DNA of 64,000 nucleotides from Rhyzopertha dominica (Eukaryota > Arthropoda > Insecta > Coleoptera > Bostrichidae), in assembly GCA_025024175.1 (NCBI GenBank), contig QCXZ01000137.1, forward strand, positions 19,530,001 through 19,594,000, read 5' to 3'. Under the pieces are notes generated by a model. That model had not been told where the DNA came from, made no database searches, and saw only the letters and a list, made by a program, of their open reading frames with translations. Below are positions 11,561 to 22,853 of the stretch, piece by piece. Made by a program: the position numbers and the translations under genes. Each line of letters opens with the position of its first letter. Within the stretch, counting starts at the first letter, position 1.

Positions 11561-12717
11561 CATTTCGATAAGATTTTTTTTAATAAGTAATTTTCCAGTA
11601 ATCCAAATTTCCAAGTAAAAACAGCAGGACTTAGGTTGTTGAGTAAACGTTACTGCGACGTTTTAACATAATTTGGAGAGTGTAAAATAAAAGCCGCAAT
11701 TTTAAAACACAGCCAAACGTGAGCTACGTTTTATTGAACATAATGTTGTGGGAATGATGTACCTAATAATTAATACCGAGGGGTTATGTTCTGTCGAAAA
11801 CTAACATACCTATAGTTTTACTGCTTATTTCTGATATGGCAATTCAACAGAAACTTAAGGAAGTTACTAGTTAAAACTTTAATCTTTTGGAATAGTATAG
11901 TAGTAGTGAATTAATACCCACCAGTCAGAAGTTTGATATAGCTACTACTGTAATCATTTAGGTTATATCTCAAAGGAAATTATTTTAGACACCTCTGTTA
12001 CTGATACGTTTTGACGTTGAGACTCGTTTACATCCGTTTAAACAATTTTCCTTCGTTTTGGAGTTTGAAGGGATGCAAATTGCTAAGTGAAATTTATGTA
12101 GGCCAATCTCCACCTTTACACGACTTCATTATAACTAAAAATACCGCGAACGTAAAGCTGACGCTCATGTTTTGAAATCCAATAAAGTTTAATTACCATC
12201 CTCACAATCAAAGCTGATTACGAGTACAACATTGCCCGTCCCCGTTAGCCGCCTCCAGGCTGCAGACGGATAGGTTTCGCAATTCGCTGCTCGATTTGCG
12301 ACGGGCGCACTTACGCTTTGGTCAAAGGGAAAATTATTATAGGGAATAACCTTAATTGGGAATGAAATGGGGCGAACTGGCTACAATGCTTTGAGGCTAA
12401 AGGAAATGGTTTGAAAGAGTAAAGGTCGTTGCTTCAATTACCTATTATTAGAACATGAGTTGGTTTTACTTGCATTGCCCATAAAGTTGAAAACGAGTGT
12501 TTAAAAGCCAATCTTTTGACCCACGATTAAAGCAACTATGCATCAGTTTATGCTAGTCGGTATGCCTTTTACATTAATTAAGTATTCATAAAAATATACT
12601 TCACAAGTCTTCCCTGCAGAATTATGATACAGTGATAAAATCGCTAAAGTCTCGTTACCATAAGACATCTTTTTTTGTGCACCAGTTATCCACAAATCAT
12701 GTTATAAAAATAACGTT
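11561..12717. other. Non-coding stretch with a GC-rich patch at 12230-12330
   Basis: The patch (CCCGTTAGCCGCCTCCAGGC and neighbours) stands out from AT-rich flanks. No frame in it has bilateral splice signals that convince me. Nothing else is recognised. Confidence 0.45.
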
Positions 12718-12965
12718 TCACTTAATTAAATGCTCGAAATGGCTACTGATAACTTTCATACAACGATACCACAATCGCTGATCAAAAGCTTTCGCGGATA
12801 TTGCGAAGCACATTTTGGGTTAATTTTATGGTATTCATCTATGATAGGTTGCCTGAAATCTGCCAAAAAATTGCGCTGCGTGGCCGTGACCTAAGATTTA
12901 TTCTCTAAATGACTCCATAAGAAAAGGTCCAATGAAGTCAAGTCAAAATAAGGAACAAAAATAGC
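12718..12965 (-). pseudogene. Second mariner-like transposase C-terminus, decayed
   Basis: The minus strand reads HAIFVPYFDLTSLDLFLWSHLENKS, matching the SPDLTPLDFFLWG.LK.KV block that contains the last catalytic Asp. It continues LADFRQPIIDEYHKINPK and, after a frame change, FDQRLWYRCMKVISSHFEHL followed by a stop. The HFEHL ending is characteristic of an insect mariner-like family. It differs from the fragment at 11275-11560, which ends otherwise, so this is a separate copy rather than a split one. Upstream transposase sequence stops at about 12965, where unrelated DNA begins. Confidence 0.8.
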
Positions 12966-13320
12966 ATGAGATGGGTATAGATGCCTAATAAATGGTTTTA
13001 GTTGCCTTATATTGGCACAACGTGCGTATGCGACCCTGTGTTCCATATCTCTAGCGGATTAGATCGCATTGCACACAGGCACACACAAGGTGGGCGAAAT
13101 ATAAAATATAACTGCTTGTCAACTTTTGACTACTTGCATATATCACATCAACGCAAGTAAGTAGTAAAAGCGTGAGATTGCGCGGTATAAATACTGTTTT
13201 CACACAAAATTTGACGTAACTACATTGATATAACCTGAGATATAATATNAATTTTATTAATTATTATTANTTTCTTTATTTTAAGGCAAAATTTCCGGAA
13301 ATATTTGCTGATTTGTAAAT

Positions 13321-13785
13321 GGCTATGGAACAAATCACCAGTAAGTATGTCGATGCATTAAAGGCCAGTAAACCGTAAAATATACTCTGCGGAACTGTGA
13401 AGAGATATTTGATTTCTTTACGGAGAGAAATCCGGTGCTTTACTATTCAAAAAAGTGAACCCAATGCATGAATAATAAACAAGAAGTAGATGAGTTCTAC
13501 AATCTGCTAAAAATATCCTTTTAGAAAATGACCTTGAAGATAAATCAGACAGAATTTTTAATTTAGACGAAACGTTAGCAAATGCGTTTCTTTTGCATAA
13601 AACCCAATATTAAAAGGGCTTAGAAATTTTGAAAACAGACTAAATATTTTGCCTCGATAAATAAATACATAAAAAAATCATCTTCTTTTCAAATGGCGGA
13701 AAGTAACATACCCTGAAAACTCGAAGGCAAAGTTATCCTTATACTTGATGGACATTCCGCACACGTTGGTCATTCTATTCTATAA
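13321..13785 (+). pseudogene. Pogo/Tigger-type transposase remnant
   Basis: Scattered in three frames are an HTH-like stretch (ALKASKP-stop-NILCGTVKRY, compare the KA.K..GI...T.KRY pattern of pogo elements), DKSDRIFNLDET, the first catalytic Asp context (NxDET), and, about 180 bases further, LILDGHSAHVGHS, matching the second catalytic LLLDGHxSH motif. Spacing is shorter than the family norm, and there are at least three stops or frame changes. Pogo-like transposases belong to the DDE group and use TA targets. TIRs were not found. N bases at 13249 and 13270 lie just upstream. Confidence 0.65.
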
Positions 13786-14843
13786 TTAACTGATAAAATA
13801 ATACCTATCATACTATTTGCTATAACCATTCGTTTGTCATCTATTCTTCATATTTCAGGCTTGCATACCTTTTCGTGTGGTCCGAAATAGCCGGAATGTA
13901 GTTATTGTTTTATAGAAACTTGCATTATTTGTTTCATTAATTCAGTGCTTTAACCTCAAACTGGAGGCTACCTTTAGAGAGAATATTTTGTTTCATAAGC
14001 ATTTTAGCCTATAAGTACGTCCAGTGATATTAAAATATACAAATTTGTGGAGCACAATGATATTATTAAATTGTTTGTCTTGTAATCAGCTAGGAGCTGC
14101 CTTACGTGTTTAGCTGACGATAGTTTCCGTCGTAAGCATCTCTTAACGATTCCTAGGCGACGTACGCATAATCTTAGGCTTAGCTGCATATATAAGGTCC
14201 TTCTCGCACTTTCAATATACTAAGTTTATATCGTTCTTAAATGGATTTGGTTCTGACTCGCCATGGATAAGTTTAGTCGTTTTTTCAGAAACATTTTCTG
14301 CTGCCTTTGTCTTCACAGAGGTGCTGATAGCCTGCTTTCCAATATTCTAACGCGTTTTTTGTTTCTTTCGATTTTCGTCACATACAATCGTATACTTTTT
14401 GCAGAACACGAACGAATATAAGATCTCACCGATTCATATCATTTGTCGATAAAGTAGCACATACAATTCAAAATAAAAAAAAAATTGCAAAAATTCTAAA
14501 AATGCTGAAACGGGTAATTTCAGATTTAAAACGAGTTTTATTTTGAGAAGATTGAAACTGAATAGTGTTACTATGACGAAGATATCACGGGCACAATTGG
14601 GAAAATGCATAAATTGACGTTCAGAAATTATACAGAGAAGTCGGCATGTAAATCTTCAAAGTGTGTTCAGTTAATTTACAATTTGACACCTAATCGATCC
14701 ATATGACACCTCAACAAATTGTTCAAGGGAGTGACATGGGTTAAACCTGCTGGCATTTTATGCCCCTTTGGACTTCATATAATAACTTTTTGTCTATTGA
14801 TACCAGTCGCGTTTTTCCTATCAAATTGATACCTAGTTTTTTG
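13786..14843. other. AT-rich non-coding stretch
   Basis: No domain, repeat or credible ORF seen. A 61-codon minus ORF (14004-14189) has no recognised motif. Confidence 0.5.
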
Positions 14844-15007
14844 GCCAGATACCGGATATCCGGCTAGCTGCTAGGCTGGATTGCCGGATATTCGGCCGCC
14901 GGATACCTACTAATGCAATCGAATCAATTCGAGCGATTTAGGCTGTTATCGTAACTGATCGGCTAACCGAAGGTGGCATAACTGTTTAGCAGAAAACTAG
15001 TTTTCTG

Positions 15008-15570
15008 CTGTGTTATTTGCTACTTGCGCGCAATTGAAACATATGTTGCTGCGATGGCTTGCCGCTTTTCTGCGAGGAAGAACTTTTAGGGTAAGGGTGG
15101 GGGACGCAAAATCACAATACTACCCTATTTTGAGTGGCGTGCCTCAAGGGTCAATCCTGGGTCCAATCTTATTTATTATTTACTCCTCGGGCCTACAACT
15201 TGGCATCCAGACCAGTATTTAAAACTTATCACCGGCTGCATTTTATCTCAAACCGCTGTTTCGAACTCTGGAACTTTTTTCCTGAAAATGTGGTCTGTGC
15301 CCCGACCATTGCATCCTTCAAACACCGCTTGGATCGGTTCCGTGCGTCGGAGTAATGTTTGTGTGCGGTACGTGCGTGTCTGCGGCTTGCTGTTTTGTGC
15401 GAGTCTTCCTAATCGGTGTGTGTGCATCTTTCAACGAATTTGTTTATTTTGCTTGGTTGTTTCTGATTATGTATATTTACTACTTGTTTTTTACATTACT
15501 TTTGCGGCTGTTCGCACGTTATTTTAATTTATTTTATAGTATAGGCCTTGCCTCTATAATTTATCATTAC

Positions 15571-15572
<2 letters not shown>
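15008..15572 (+). pseudogene. 5'-truncated, internally deleted LINE (CR1/L2-like RT and C-terminus)
   Basis: The first frame reads LLRWLAAFLRGRTFRVRVG, then SGVPQGSILGPILFIIY, the RT motif before the catalytic YxDD block. YxDD itself is missing: the sequence jumps, with a frame change, to the C-terminal domain (FISNRCFELWNFFPENVV and IASFKHRLDRFRASE, stop near 15354). That 'FSNR..ELWN.LP..VV' tail is typical of CR1/L2/jockey-related non-LTR elements. About 215 bp of 3' UTR follow and end directly in the (TAA)n tail at 15573. The 5' truncation abuts a 20-bp perfect palindrome (14989-15008). It is dead; it was probably inserted into the surrounding CCGGATA element. Confidence 0.75.

Positions 15573-15646
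<74 letters not shown>
15573..15646. repeat. (TAA)n microsatellite, LINE 3' tail
   Basis: About 25 uninterrupted TAA units directly follow the LINE 3' UTR. Short-unit tails are normal for CR1/L2-type LINEs, whose insertion primes on such repeats. The poly-Asn ORF that crosses it is an artefact. Confidence 0.9.
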
Positions 15647-16111
15647 TCGTTAGTGGAAAAAAGGTCGTCTGCTTGTCAATATTTTGAAATTAACATAAAT
15701 AATTTAAAAGATAAGGACATTTTTGGAACCTCTTTTTTGCGTTTTATACTTTAGTGTTGTGTTATATTTTTATGTGCTTAGTAAAAGTTGTTGAGCATCT
15801 GTGAGGATTTTGTAAGATTTTATATTTTACACTTTTTGTTGTAACCTTTTCGTTCAAATACTAAATTTATTATTAAGCTGATGTGTGTGATTTTAGTTTT
15901 CACAAGATTCTGTGTGACTTGTTGTAACTTTTTCAGCTTCAACTAAGGGCCATGACAATTAAAAGCCACATCCTTATTATTTACCTCACGAAGAAGTATG
16001 TGTTAAGGTTCATTTTAGGTAAATATCATAGATTTGGAATATCCGGTATCCGGCCGGATAGTAAATTTAGGCCGGATACCGGATAGTTACCCGATATCCG
16101 TTTCATCTCTA

Positions 16112-16840
16112 AAAAACAGTTGTGATTGCAATTAAGTGGGCAGCTACTTGCGGTCGTTACGGCTTTTTGACATTCTTAGTAAAAACATTGCTTTTTGGCT
16201 AGACTTCCTTTAATCGTATTCAGTAATAATGCAGTGAGGGTGGTAACTGGTATTCGTAATTATGTCTTGATTAGTATTAGCAACGGTATTAGTTAAATAA
16301 GTACTTTTTGCTTAGAATACATTTATAAAGCTGCACTTGGGACGACTGTCAGGCCATTACTATTTTTGGAGTTGAACATCATATAGCAGTAATTTTATCG
16401 TTTAAATCGATTTAGTTGGCATTTCTGCTAAAATGAGCATCACATTAATCGTAGCGACTCGATGGAGTAGTTAGACTGGTCCGAAAGCAGCAGCTGCATA
16501 AACGGTCCAAACTTTCATCCCTTGATGAAGTCTCCCATCTAAGAGGAAGTACGCGAGTTGCCGTTTCAGCTTCAGCCGACATTTTCCGCTTCGCTACATC
16601 TGCGATTAGGCTGACGTTGGTCGCTGAAGAGCGTTTTCCATTTGCACTATTCCGGACGTTTATCACGTTTAATTTCGAGTGGATGTGATGAGACCCATTT
16701 GCAATAACCGGTTTTGACGGATATTACTTATCCCAAGCACGTATACGTAATAGTCCCGCTGTACAATCGATAAACTACCCATCAGGGCGTTAGCGTTGGC
16801 GCGGATGGGGAGAAGCCCCCGAGGGCCCATTAGCGGAATT
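16112..16840. other. Non-coding; GC-richer island about 16445-16840
   Basis: A 73-codon minus ORF (16445-16666) lies in the island but has no recognised domain. CG-rich runs such as GGGCGTTAGCGTTGGCGCGG (about 16783) stand out. It could be conserved non-coding DNA or an unrecognised exon; no splice-bounded frame convinces me. Confidence 0.4.
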
Positions 16841-17825
16841 ACCGGCTTGAAAAGCGAATCATTTAACTTTTTGCTTCGTATTGTGTTCCAATTTTATTAA
16901 TTTTACATCCAACGGATGGGAAGTATTATATCGCGAAAAAAAATTTCAAAAATGTTTATTTGCTCATTCGGTTGAAAATGGTCGAAAACGCAAAAAAACA
17001 AAATTTGAGCAAAAATAAATTTCTTGTCTGTGTGTCTGTGTGTCTGTGGTATTGTTTGTGGACACCATAACTTTCGAAAGACTTAATATATATGAACTTG
17101 AAATTTGGCAGAGGTATAAATCTCTACTACCCAAAGCGACCTATTGTTTGTGGGGTAAGTAGGGTATCGGGAAGGGGGCGAAATTGGGAGGTAACTACCC
17201 TTTTTGCAAATTTTTATTTTTATATTTTTTTTGTTTTAGTATGTGATTATTAGTGTAACTCCGAGTATTATTCGTTCTTATAAATTTACACCTGCGCGTG
17301 TCTCAAACCCAAGTGTGTAAACATTACTGGCGGAAGGCCAGTTTGCTAACGCTTTTGATTTGGTGTGCAGATTTACGATTTACGTGTAATGAGCCATTGA
17401 ATTCCGCTAAGTTTTGAATTTTTTAATAACCGCAGAGCGTTTATTACTGTGTAATATCCGTAAAATCTCTCGTTATTCTAATTTGAGCTCGAAACTCCTC
17501 TGACTTAGTCCATCTTGAAGGACTACTGCACGGAGGGCATCCGTTGCTGTAAGAGCTACTCGTATAACGAAACGAATTTTACCTAGTAATAAAGGCTCTG
17601 TGGTTACTGAAAGATTCAAAACTGGGCGGAATTCAACCGCTCATTACACGTAAATCTGTACACAGACAAATCGAAGGCGTTACCTAACTTCCGCTAGTAA
17701 TGTTTGCACATGTGGGTTTGAGATACGCGCATGTTTTGTCACTCGATGAAAAAAACGCGTTCAAAATAATAAAGGTCGAGCATAATACGAAGCAAAAAGT
17801 TAGGGATTCGCTTTTTTATGCCGTT
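16841..17825. mobile_element. Long inverted-repeat (foldback-like) element
   Basis: The outer arms pair AAAGCGAATC then TAACTTTTTGCTTCGTATT (about 16850-16881) with their reverse complement (17784-17816). The inner arms (17292-17480 and 17561-17731) pair over about 180 bp at roughly 80 % identity; shared blocks include TCTCAAACCCA, AAACATTACT, GATTTACGTGTAATGAGC, TTGAATTCCGC and TTTATTACT. The spacer is about 80 bp. The left side has about 380 bp between outer and inner arms against about 30 bp on the right. That extra block contains CTGTGTGTCTGTGTGTCTGTGG and an ACCATAACTTTCGAAAGACTT-type sequence that often recurs in insect repeats. No transposase frame. Non-autonomous DNA element or foldback, class unknown. 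Confidence 0.65.
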
Positions 17826-19109
17826 GAGTGTACATCACACCCTACGTTCGTTCACTGTTCACAAGTTTTTTCATTATGTGGCAGTTTCAAAAGCAGTTTA
17901 AACCGTTTCCTTAGTGCAGTCCAGAATTTTTCGGTATGATTATTATTTATACGTTTCACTAAAGTAAACATCTAGGCATGACAATTATGGATATGCATTC
18001 TCTGTATTCGTACCGAGGTAGATATCTACTTTCGTACTTAGGCAGAGTTCTGTTTTACCGCTAAAGCTTATTGGACCTAATAATACCTATTGACACCGCT
18101 AGTACGGCACAGAAGCATCCCAAAACTGAAGGAAAGACATGTCCACGTCAACAGGTTGTGTTTATTAAAATGCATGTCTATGCTGTGCTGTCTGCACCGC
18201 AACCAACTGCAGATAGATCTATTTCGCTATCATTATAGCTCATCAGTGCAGTTTAGGTCTAGTGCAGACAGCACGGCACAGAACTGGTTTTGCCGTGGGG
18301 GCCTGCTGTCAAATTGAAGTATGCAGGTGCATGCCAATTTGTCAGGCTACAGGTCACTTCCTTTAGGAAGTAGTACCCGTTAAGGCAGCTAGGTGGCTTT
18401 GTCATCATGTCAGTGTAATGTTGACTGATGGCATTGCCATCTAAATTCTTCCTTATTTATTGTTCGTATTGCATGACTTGCGTCCTCTCAAGAGGCACAA
18501 CAAACGGTCCCCCTTCACTCCTATTTTTGACAATCCTCTAGATTTCTTCATTTGTTAAATCGCATCATTTTCAGCTGGCTTTCGTGATGACAGAGCAACA
18601 AATAATGTAATATGTTTAGGACAGCTGGAGTCTCGTTCAGGAGGGAGGGAAATAAAGTAGATTTCATTATTTTTTGAACCGACTGTACAGTCCGGTGATT
18701 ACGTCGCCCTAAATGAAAAACCACCATCCACTAGCACCATGGAAATTGGTAAGAGTAAAAATTATTCATTTAGGTCAAGGTGGACGCAATAAGCAATAGT
18801 AATGAGTAGTTCATAAATACATAATGTAATCAATCTCGTTGATATACATAACAAAAATTAATATTATTACGAACTATGTAAAATTATGCGTTTTTTATTA
18901 AGTTTTACCTTTTAACAAATGGATAATTTTTATTTAAATTTAATATTGTCCTGACAGATCGTTGCAATTGGGTATTTGCCATGTATTTATATTTTATTAA
19001 ATTGCATATTAATAGGTAGCATCTAATCCACAAAACAGCTGTGACAGCTTATAAATTAGAAAAAATGGATCGTAAGGTGTATTTTTAATATTAAAAATGT
19101 GAATATTTA
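17826..19109. other. Non-coding stretch with one short inverted repeat
   Basis: CTGTGCTGTCTGCAC (about 18184) is repeated inverted as GTGCAGACAGCACGGCACAG (about 18264-18283), arms about 15 bp, loop about 65 bp. No domain or credible gene otherwise; AT-rich from 18780 onward. Confidence 0.45.
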
Positions 19110-20132
19110 AAGGGACCGCCAAAACGCGAACATATTGGCCGTGACGTCAGGTGTCTTGCAAATGGCCGCTTGTTTACATCTGGGGTCAGCGTGTCACCCG
19201 TCAGCCTCAGCCCGTCAATTTATCAGTTTGTTGTTTGCGTTCATTTTGTGACAAGAGAATTAAATACAGCAAGAAAAAGTGAAATACTTATGAGTTATAA
19301 CTTCTGAAGGCATGTTCATTGTTATAAAATTTGTGTACAGCGACGAGCGGTTCAACGAGGCGGAGATGAGGGACGTAAAAGCAACAGCATAAGTAAACTT
19401 TTTATCAAATTAACGTAGCATTGATAATTTAATCACAGTGGGTTGTTGGAAACATACTATTTGTAAACATGAAAATGTAAGAATCAAAAATGTACCCTAA
19501 ACTTGACATTTATTTTAGAGGTCAGAATAAATATAAATTGCCATTTATTTTCGGGGCTCTTGCGGCTCGTTTCAGGTCTGGCTAACAGTCGAATATATGG
19601 GGAACAACGTCGTTCTTTATTATAACATTTCCCTCTATCAACTTAAAACGCATATAATTTTTCATATCCTCTTCAAGCTATAACAGAATGGAAACTGAAT
19701 GGTAAACACTTATAACCGCAAAAAGAACAATAAAACTTACAGTAAGAATTAAGATGATCTTCACAACAGAAAAAAACTTTGCGATTTGGGCATATCACGT
19801 CTAGGGACCTTAAACAACTTTTTCATATCTTGGTAATCTCGAGGAATGGTTACAAAAAATTTGTTAGCTGTACTGACTGAAGTACTTTTATAACCATGTA
19901 CAAAACAACACTTGTTTTGTTTTCCATACATAAGAGATGCTTGTAAAACTACACAAATCAGTTTTTAGTGCGACCTCTTACACCGTCCGTTCAATAAACA
20001 CCACATAAAAGCTTTTCCAAAACAAGAATGATACTACACTATTAAACAGCACGCTCCTCGGTAATCTTTGCATGACACTTGACGTCACAAGTTGAATAAC
20101 CTTGGATGGAAGCGTTTTGGCGGTGACTCCTA
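19110..20132. mobile_element. Inverted-repeat element of about 1.0 kb
   Basis: The left end reads AGGGACCGCCAAAACGC and then GTGACGTCAGGTGTCTTGCAAA. The reverse complement of the right end reads AGGAGTCACCGCCAAAACGC and then GTGACGTCAAGTGTCATGCAAA. Arms span roughly 60-70 bp with an indel of about 7 bp. The interior is AT-rich with no transposase motif in any frame. I could not read a clean target duplication. Non-autonomous DNA transposon by structure. Confidence 0.55.
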
Positions 20133-20639
20133 AGATTCGAATTTCAGATCTGAAATTCTCTACCTACAAATATTTTTTTTGTTTTTTCTAACATGGCGTA
20201 CGATATATATGCACTTCAAGATTCATTTTACATAATTTTCAAAAAAAAGTGATAATACCCAATTGTCGTTCCCTTTTTAACAACAACGGGACAAAAATCC
20301 ACATTTTTGTATGTCTATATATAGTATGGTCTAAAATTCATAGTTAAATGGTTTTGCAAAGAAAAATTCTATATTGAAGAATTATACACGGACCATAAAA
20401 ATCCTAAAACACCAAAGATGTGTATTTTATGCTAAGAGGTGGAGTAGCTGGAACACTTAGAACTATCAAGTACAATTTGCTATCCTTGTGAACCAGCAGT
20501 GAAATAGAAATCACTTGATAACTGCTTAGTGGACTTAAAAATTCGTCAGGCTTATCAACAACGAATTTAACAATGAATATTTGTTTCAAGCCTTTATATG
20601 TAACCCTTTCAATTTTTTTGGCTTGTGCCTTCACTTCCT
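20133..20639. other. AT-rich non-coding stretch
   Basis: A 76-codon minus ORF (20404-20634) has no recognised domain. Nothing else seen. Confidence 0.45.
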
Positions 20640-21110
20640 AGACATTGGAAAGGAAATTGCGGTGACCTTCCGGTTTGTCGGTGGTTTTTCGGGACAGACA
20701 ATTAATTAATAGAGCTGTAAATTTCCTTATGCTCCGTGACCGTGCTCCTTACAGGATACGTATAGTTCGCTTATTAACGATCGGTTGTATATTAATTTTC
20801 AGACTGTGTCGCATGTGTTACACCCCTTTCCGAGTCGCTTCGCTTAATTCAGCCGAGCGAGATTTACGGCAACAACCTGAATTCATTACACCCGGGGAAA
20901 TGCACAGTTCCTCGGCGTCTGCGACAACGATTACGACGCGATTTTCATTTTCGGTCCGGTCAAATCTGATTTCCCGCGTCTGGAACATCCGCAACCCGAT
21001 TTCCAAGTTCCGTCCGACCCGCGGGGGTGGGACTTGGACCATTATTAAGGCGAACCGCATAATCGTGTTTACACTTTGAATAAAGAAGCGAGGGACGCAC
21101 TGCATAATTC
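20640..21110. other. GC-rich island, nature unknown
   Basis: Composition changes sharply to CG-containing sequence (for example GACCCGCGGGGGTGGGAC near 21017). Overlapping ORFs of 134 codons (plus, 20675-21079) and 95 codons (minus, 20818-21105) are both open, as expected for GC-rich DNA with few stops. Neither product has a domain I recognise, and neither frame is splice-bounded. A conserved non-coding element, a promoter-proximal region or an unknown exon are all possible. Confidence 0.35.
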
Positions 21111-21389
21111 AAGGGTTGTAGTTGAGGTGGAGGCGGATGAACTCTAACTTAAACTGTTGGTGCTGCAAAAGATGAGACTTGTAGCAGTCTTGGTTCTATA
21201 CAGACATAATTGCTGTATAGAAAATGATTTTCTTAACACAGTCAATATAAATAGTTCAGGAAGCTTGTAAGCTAATTATTTTGGTATTTTAATGACTGCT
21301 TTGCGTATAAATATTCTTACAAATACAGGGTTCAAAAACTGCGGTTTTCTGATTTAACTCCTTTTATTTAGAACACTGGTATCAAATAC

Positions 21390-21790
21390 CTACACCAAGT
21401 CTATACACAACTAGTTCAAACCACTACAGTTTTAACACCACTAATTTACTAATCCTATATATTGCACACACTTGCACTAAAAACACCTTTCTCACTAGCC
21501 TTTCGCTCGCTCGATAATTGATATTCAAATTCACAACTTCAGAACTCCCGCGCTTCGCTCTGTCGGGCTATTTATATCCCCCATCAAACATTCCAGGAGC
21601 GACATCTTCTAGGCGCTCTCGAAGCGTCGCGAAATCGAATCTTCTAGAATCGCGACTTCGTTATCGATATTCTCTTGCCATCTGTTTATAGCTATGGCCA
21701 CTAAGTGAACTGTCCTACCCAGGTAGTGGGCACTCTCATATTAGGTGACCGTAAACGCTGTTGCTGTAACCAACAATACACGATAGAGTT
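21390..21790. repeat. Dispersed repeat copy 2, possible LTR fragment
   Basis: It contains the 22-nt block 21405-21426 shared with copy 1 (one mismatch) and then a similar architecture: CACT-rich AT segment, TTTCGCTCGC, a GC-rich body with TCTAGAATCGCGACTTCG, then loss of similarity. No LTR ends or coding region. Same caution as for copy 1. Confidence 0.35.
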
Positions 21791-22077
21791 ATGGGTACAA
21801 CATTCATAGATGGCACTCTGTGCGCATGCACGCGGGATTGCGTTTAAATCAAGGTATGTTGAAATCAAGTTGATATCGAGCTTTGATATCTAGCAAAAAA
21901 TTGTCGCAAGTTCTCAACGTACCTACTTATAGGATAGTTTAATATGTTATAGTTATTATTATTTTGCAACCTGTTAACCTTTTTGGTAGCATTTTTGTGT
22001 TTAAAGCTATATGTAGTATATTGTGACGTTGTAGTTGAATGCGAAGAAGGTAAGACATTTTGCTTTAATTTTGTACC

Positions 22078-22317
22078 TTGAAAAGTGCTAAAATTGTTAG
22101 TTTCGAAAATGCCGAAGGTATTACACAAAGAAATTGTGTGGTAAAGAACTGTAGTAATAAATATTTAACAAACTCAAATATCACATTTCACCACTTCCCA
22201 AGAGAAGATGCCATGTGTCAAGAACAGGTAAAACGGACAAACATTTGGACGTGCAGTTTGGCAGCCTTACATCCATTCGAGCATCATTTGTGGTATGTGA
22301 AGAATACTTTCTAGCTA
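22078..22317 (+). pseudogene. THAP-domain fragment, second copy
   Basis: The frame reads TQRNCVVKNCSNK, then ITFHHFPREDAMCQEQ, matching the THAP pattern Cys-x4-Cys ... Phe-His-x-Phe-Pro. The natural ATG (22109) is one base out of frame with the domain. The reading frame runs over GTAAAA at 22229, a plausible splice donor placed where many THAP first exons end, so the sequence after that may be intron. The distal Cys-x2-His and the AVPTIF box are absent. A direct repeat (21797-21820 and 22758-22780, ACAACATTCAyAGATGGCrCT) flanks the region. Probably the first exon of a decayed THAP-type transposon. Confidence 0.5.
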
Positions 22318-22853
22318 ATTGTTTTTAAACGCCAGAGCAAAATAAACTAAATAGAAGAGTAGTTCCCACACTATAAATAATAAACAATGGTGCAAGATAA
22401 ACATTGTTTTTTAATCTTATTTCTGGTAAATACATTTAGGACCTCGCATTTCCTTTGCTACTATTTTACACGAAACGAAGAAAACAACCCTATTAGTTAT
22501 TATTTAATGTAAACCTTTCTGACTTAACTTTTTATTAAGTACACAATTGCGTACAAAGTCAGCATAATATAAAAAAGTTAAGTTAGACATGCTTAAATAA
22601 ATTAAAAAGATTGTTTTCTTAATTTCCTGTAAAATAGTGGGCAAAGTAGATAACAGGTTTTAAAATAAAGACAAGAAAAATAAATGACATTTGTATGACT
22701 CGGAGTTTCTGATCTATCGGCTACACTTGCTGGTCGTTTCATTAATGTAGTTCACATACAACATTCACAGATGGCGCTGTAAATCATTCCACAAAATTTA
22801 TCAACACTGGTCATTCTTGTTTACTGATATTCTTTGGTCCTACCACACGGCAT

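Larger units (their letters stand above)
14844..16111. mobile_element. CCGGATA-repeat element, probable hAT-type, carrying a LINE
   Basis: Both flanks of the LINE contain the same palindromic motifs. On the left are CAGATACCGGATATCCGGC and GCCGGATATTCGGCCGCCGGATA (about 14850-14910). On the right are ATATCCGGTATCCGGCCGGATA and GGCCGGATACCGGATAG (about 16037-16087). The right end reads ATATCCGTTTCATCTCTA; in reverse this is TAGAGATGAAACGGATAT, which fits a hAT terminus (TAG/CAG start). The left terminus is degraded and no 8-bp target duplication can be read. The LINE and its microsatellite (15008-15646) interrupt the element. Superfamily is inferred from the terminus only. Confidence 0.5.

Noticed and set aside
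15355..15687. 110-codon ORF with a run of Asn
   Set aside because: It is the translated (TAA)n/(AAT)n microsatellite plus LINE 3' UTR, not a protein.
20675..21105. 134-codon plus-strand and 95-codon minus-strand ORFs as genes
   Set aside because: Both strands are open because of GC-rich composition; no domain, no splice context and no way to choose a strand.
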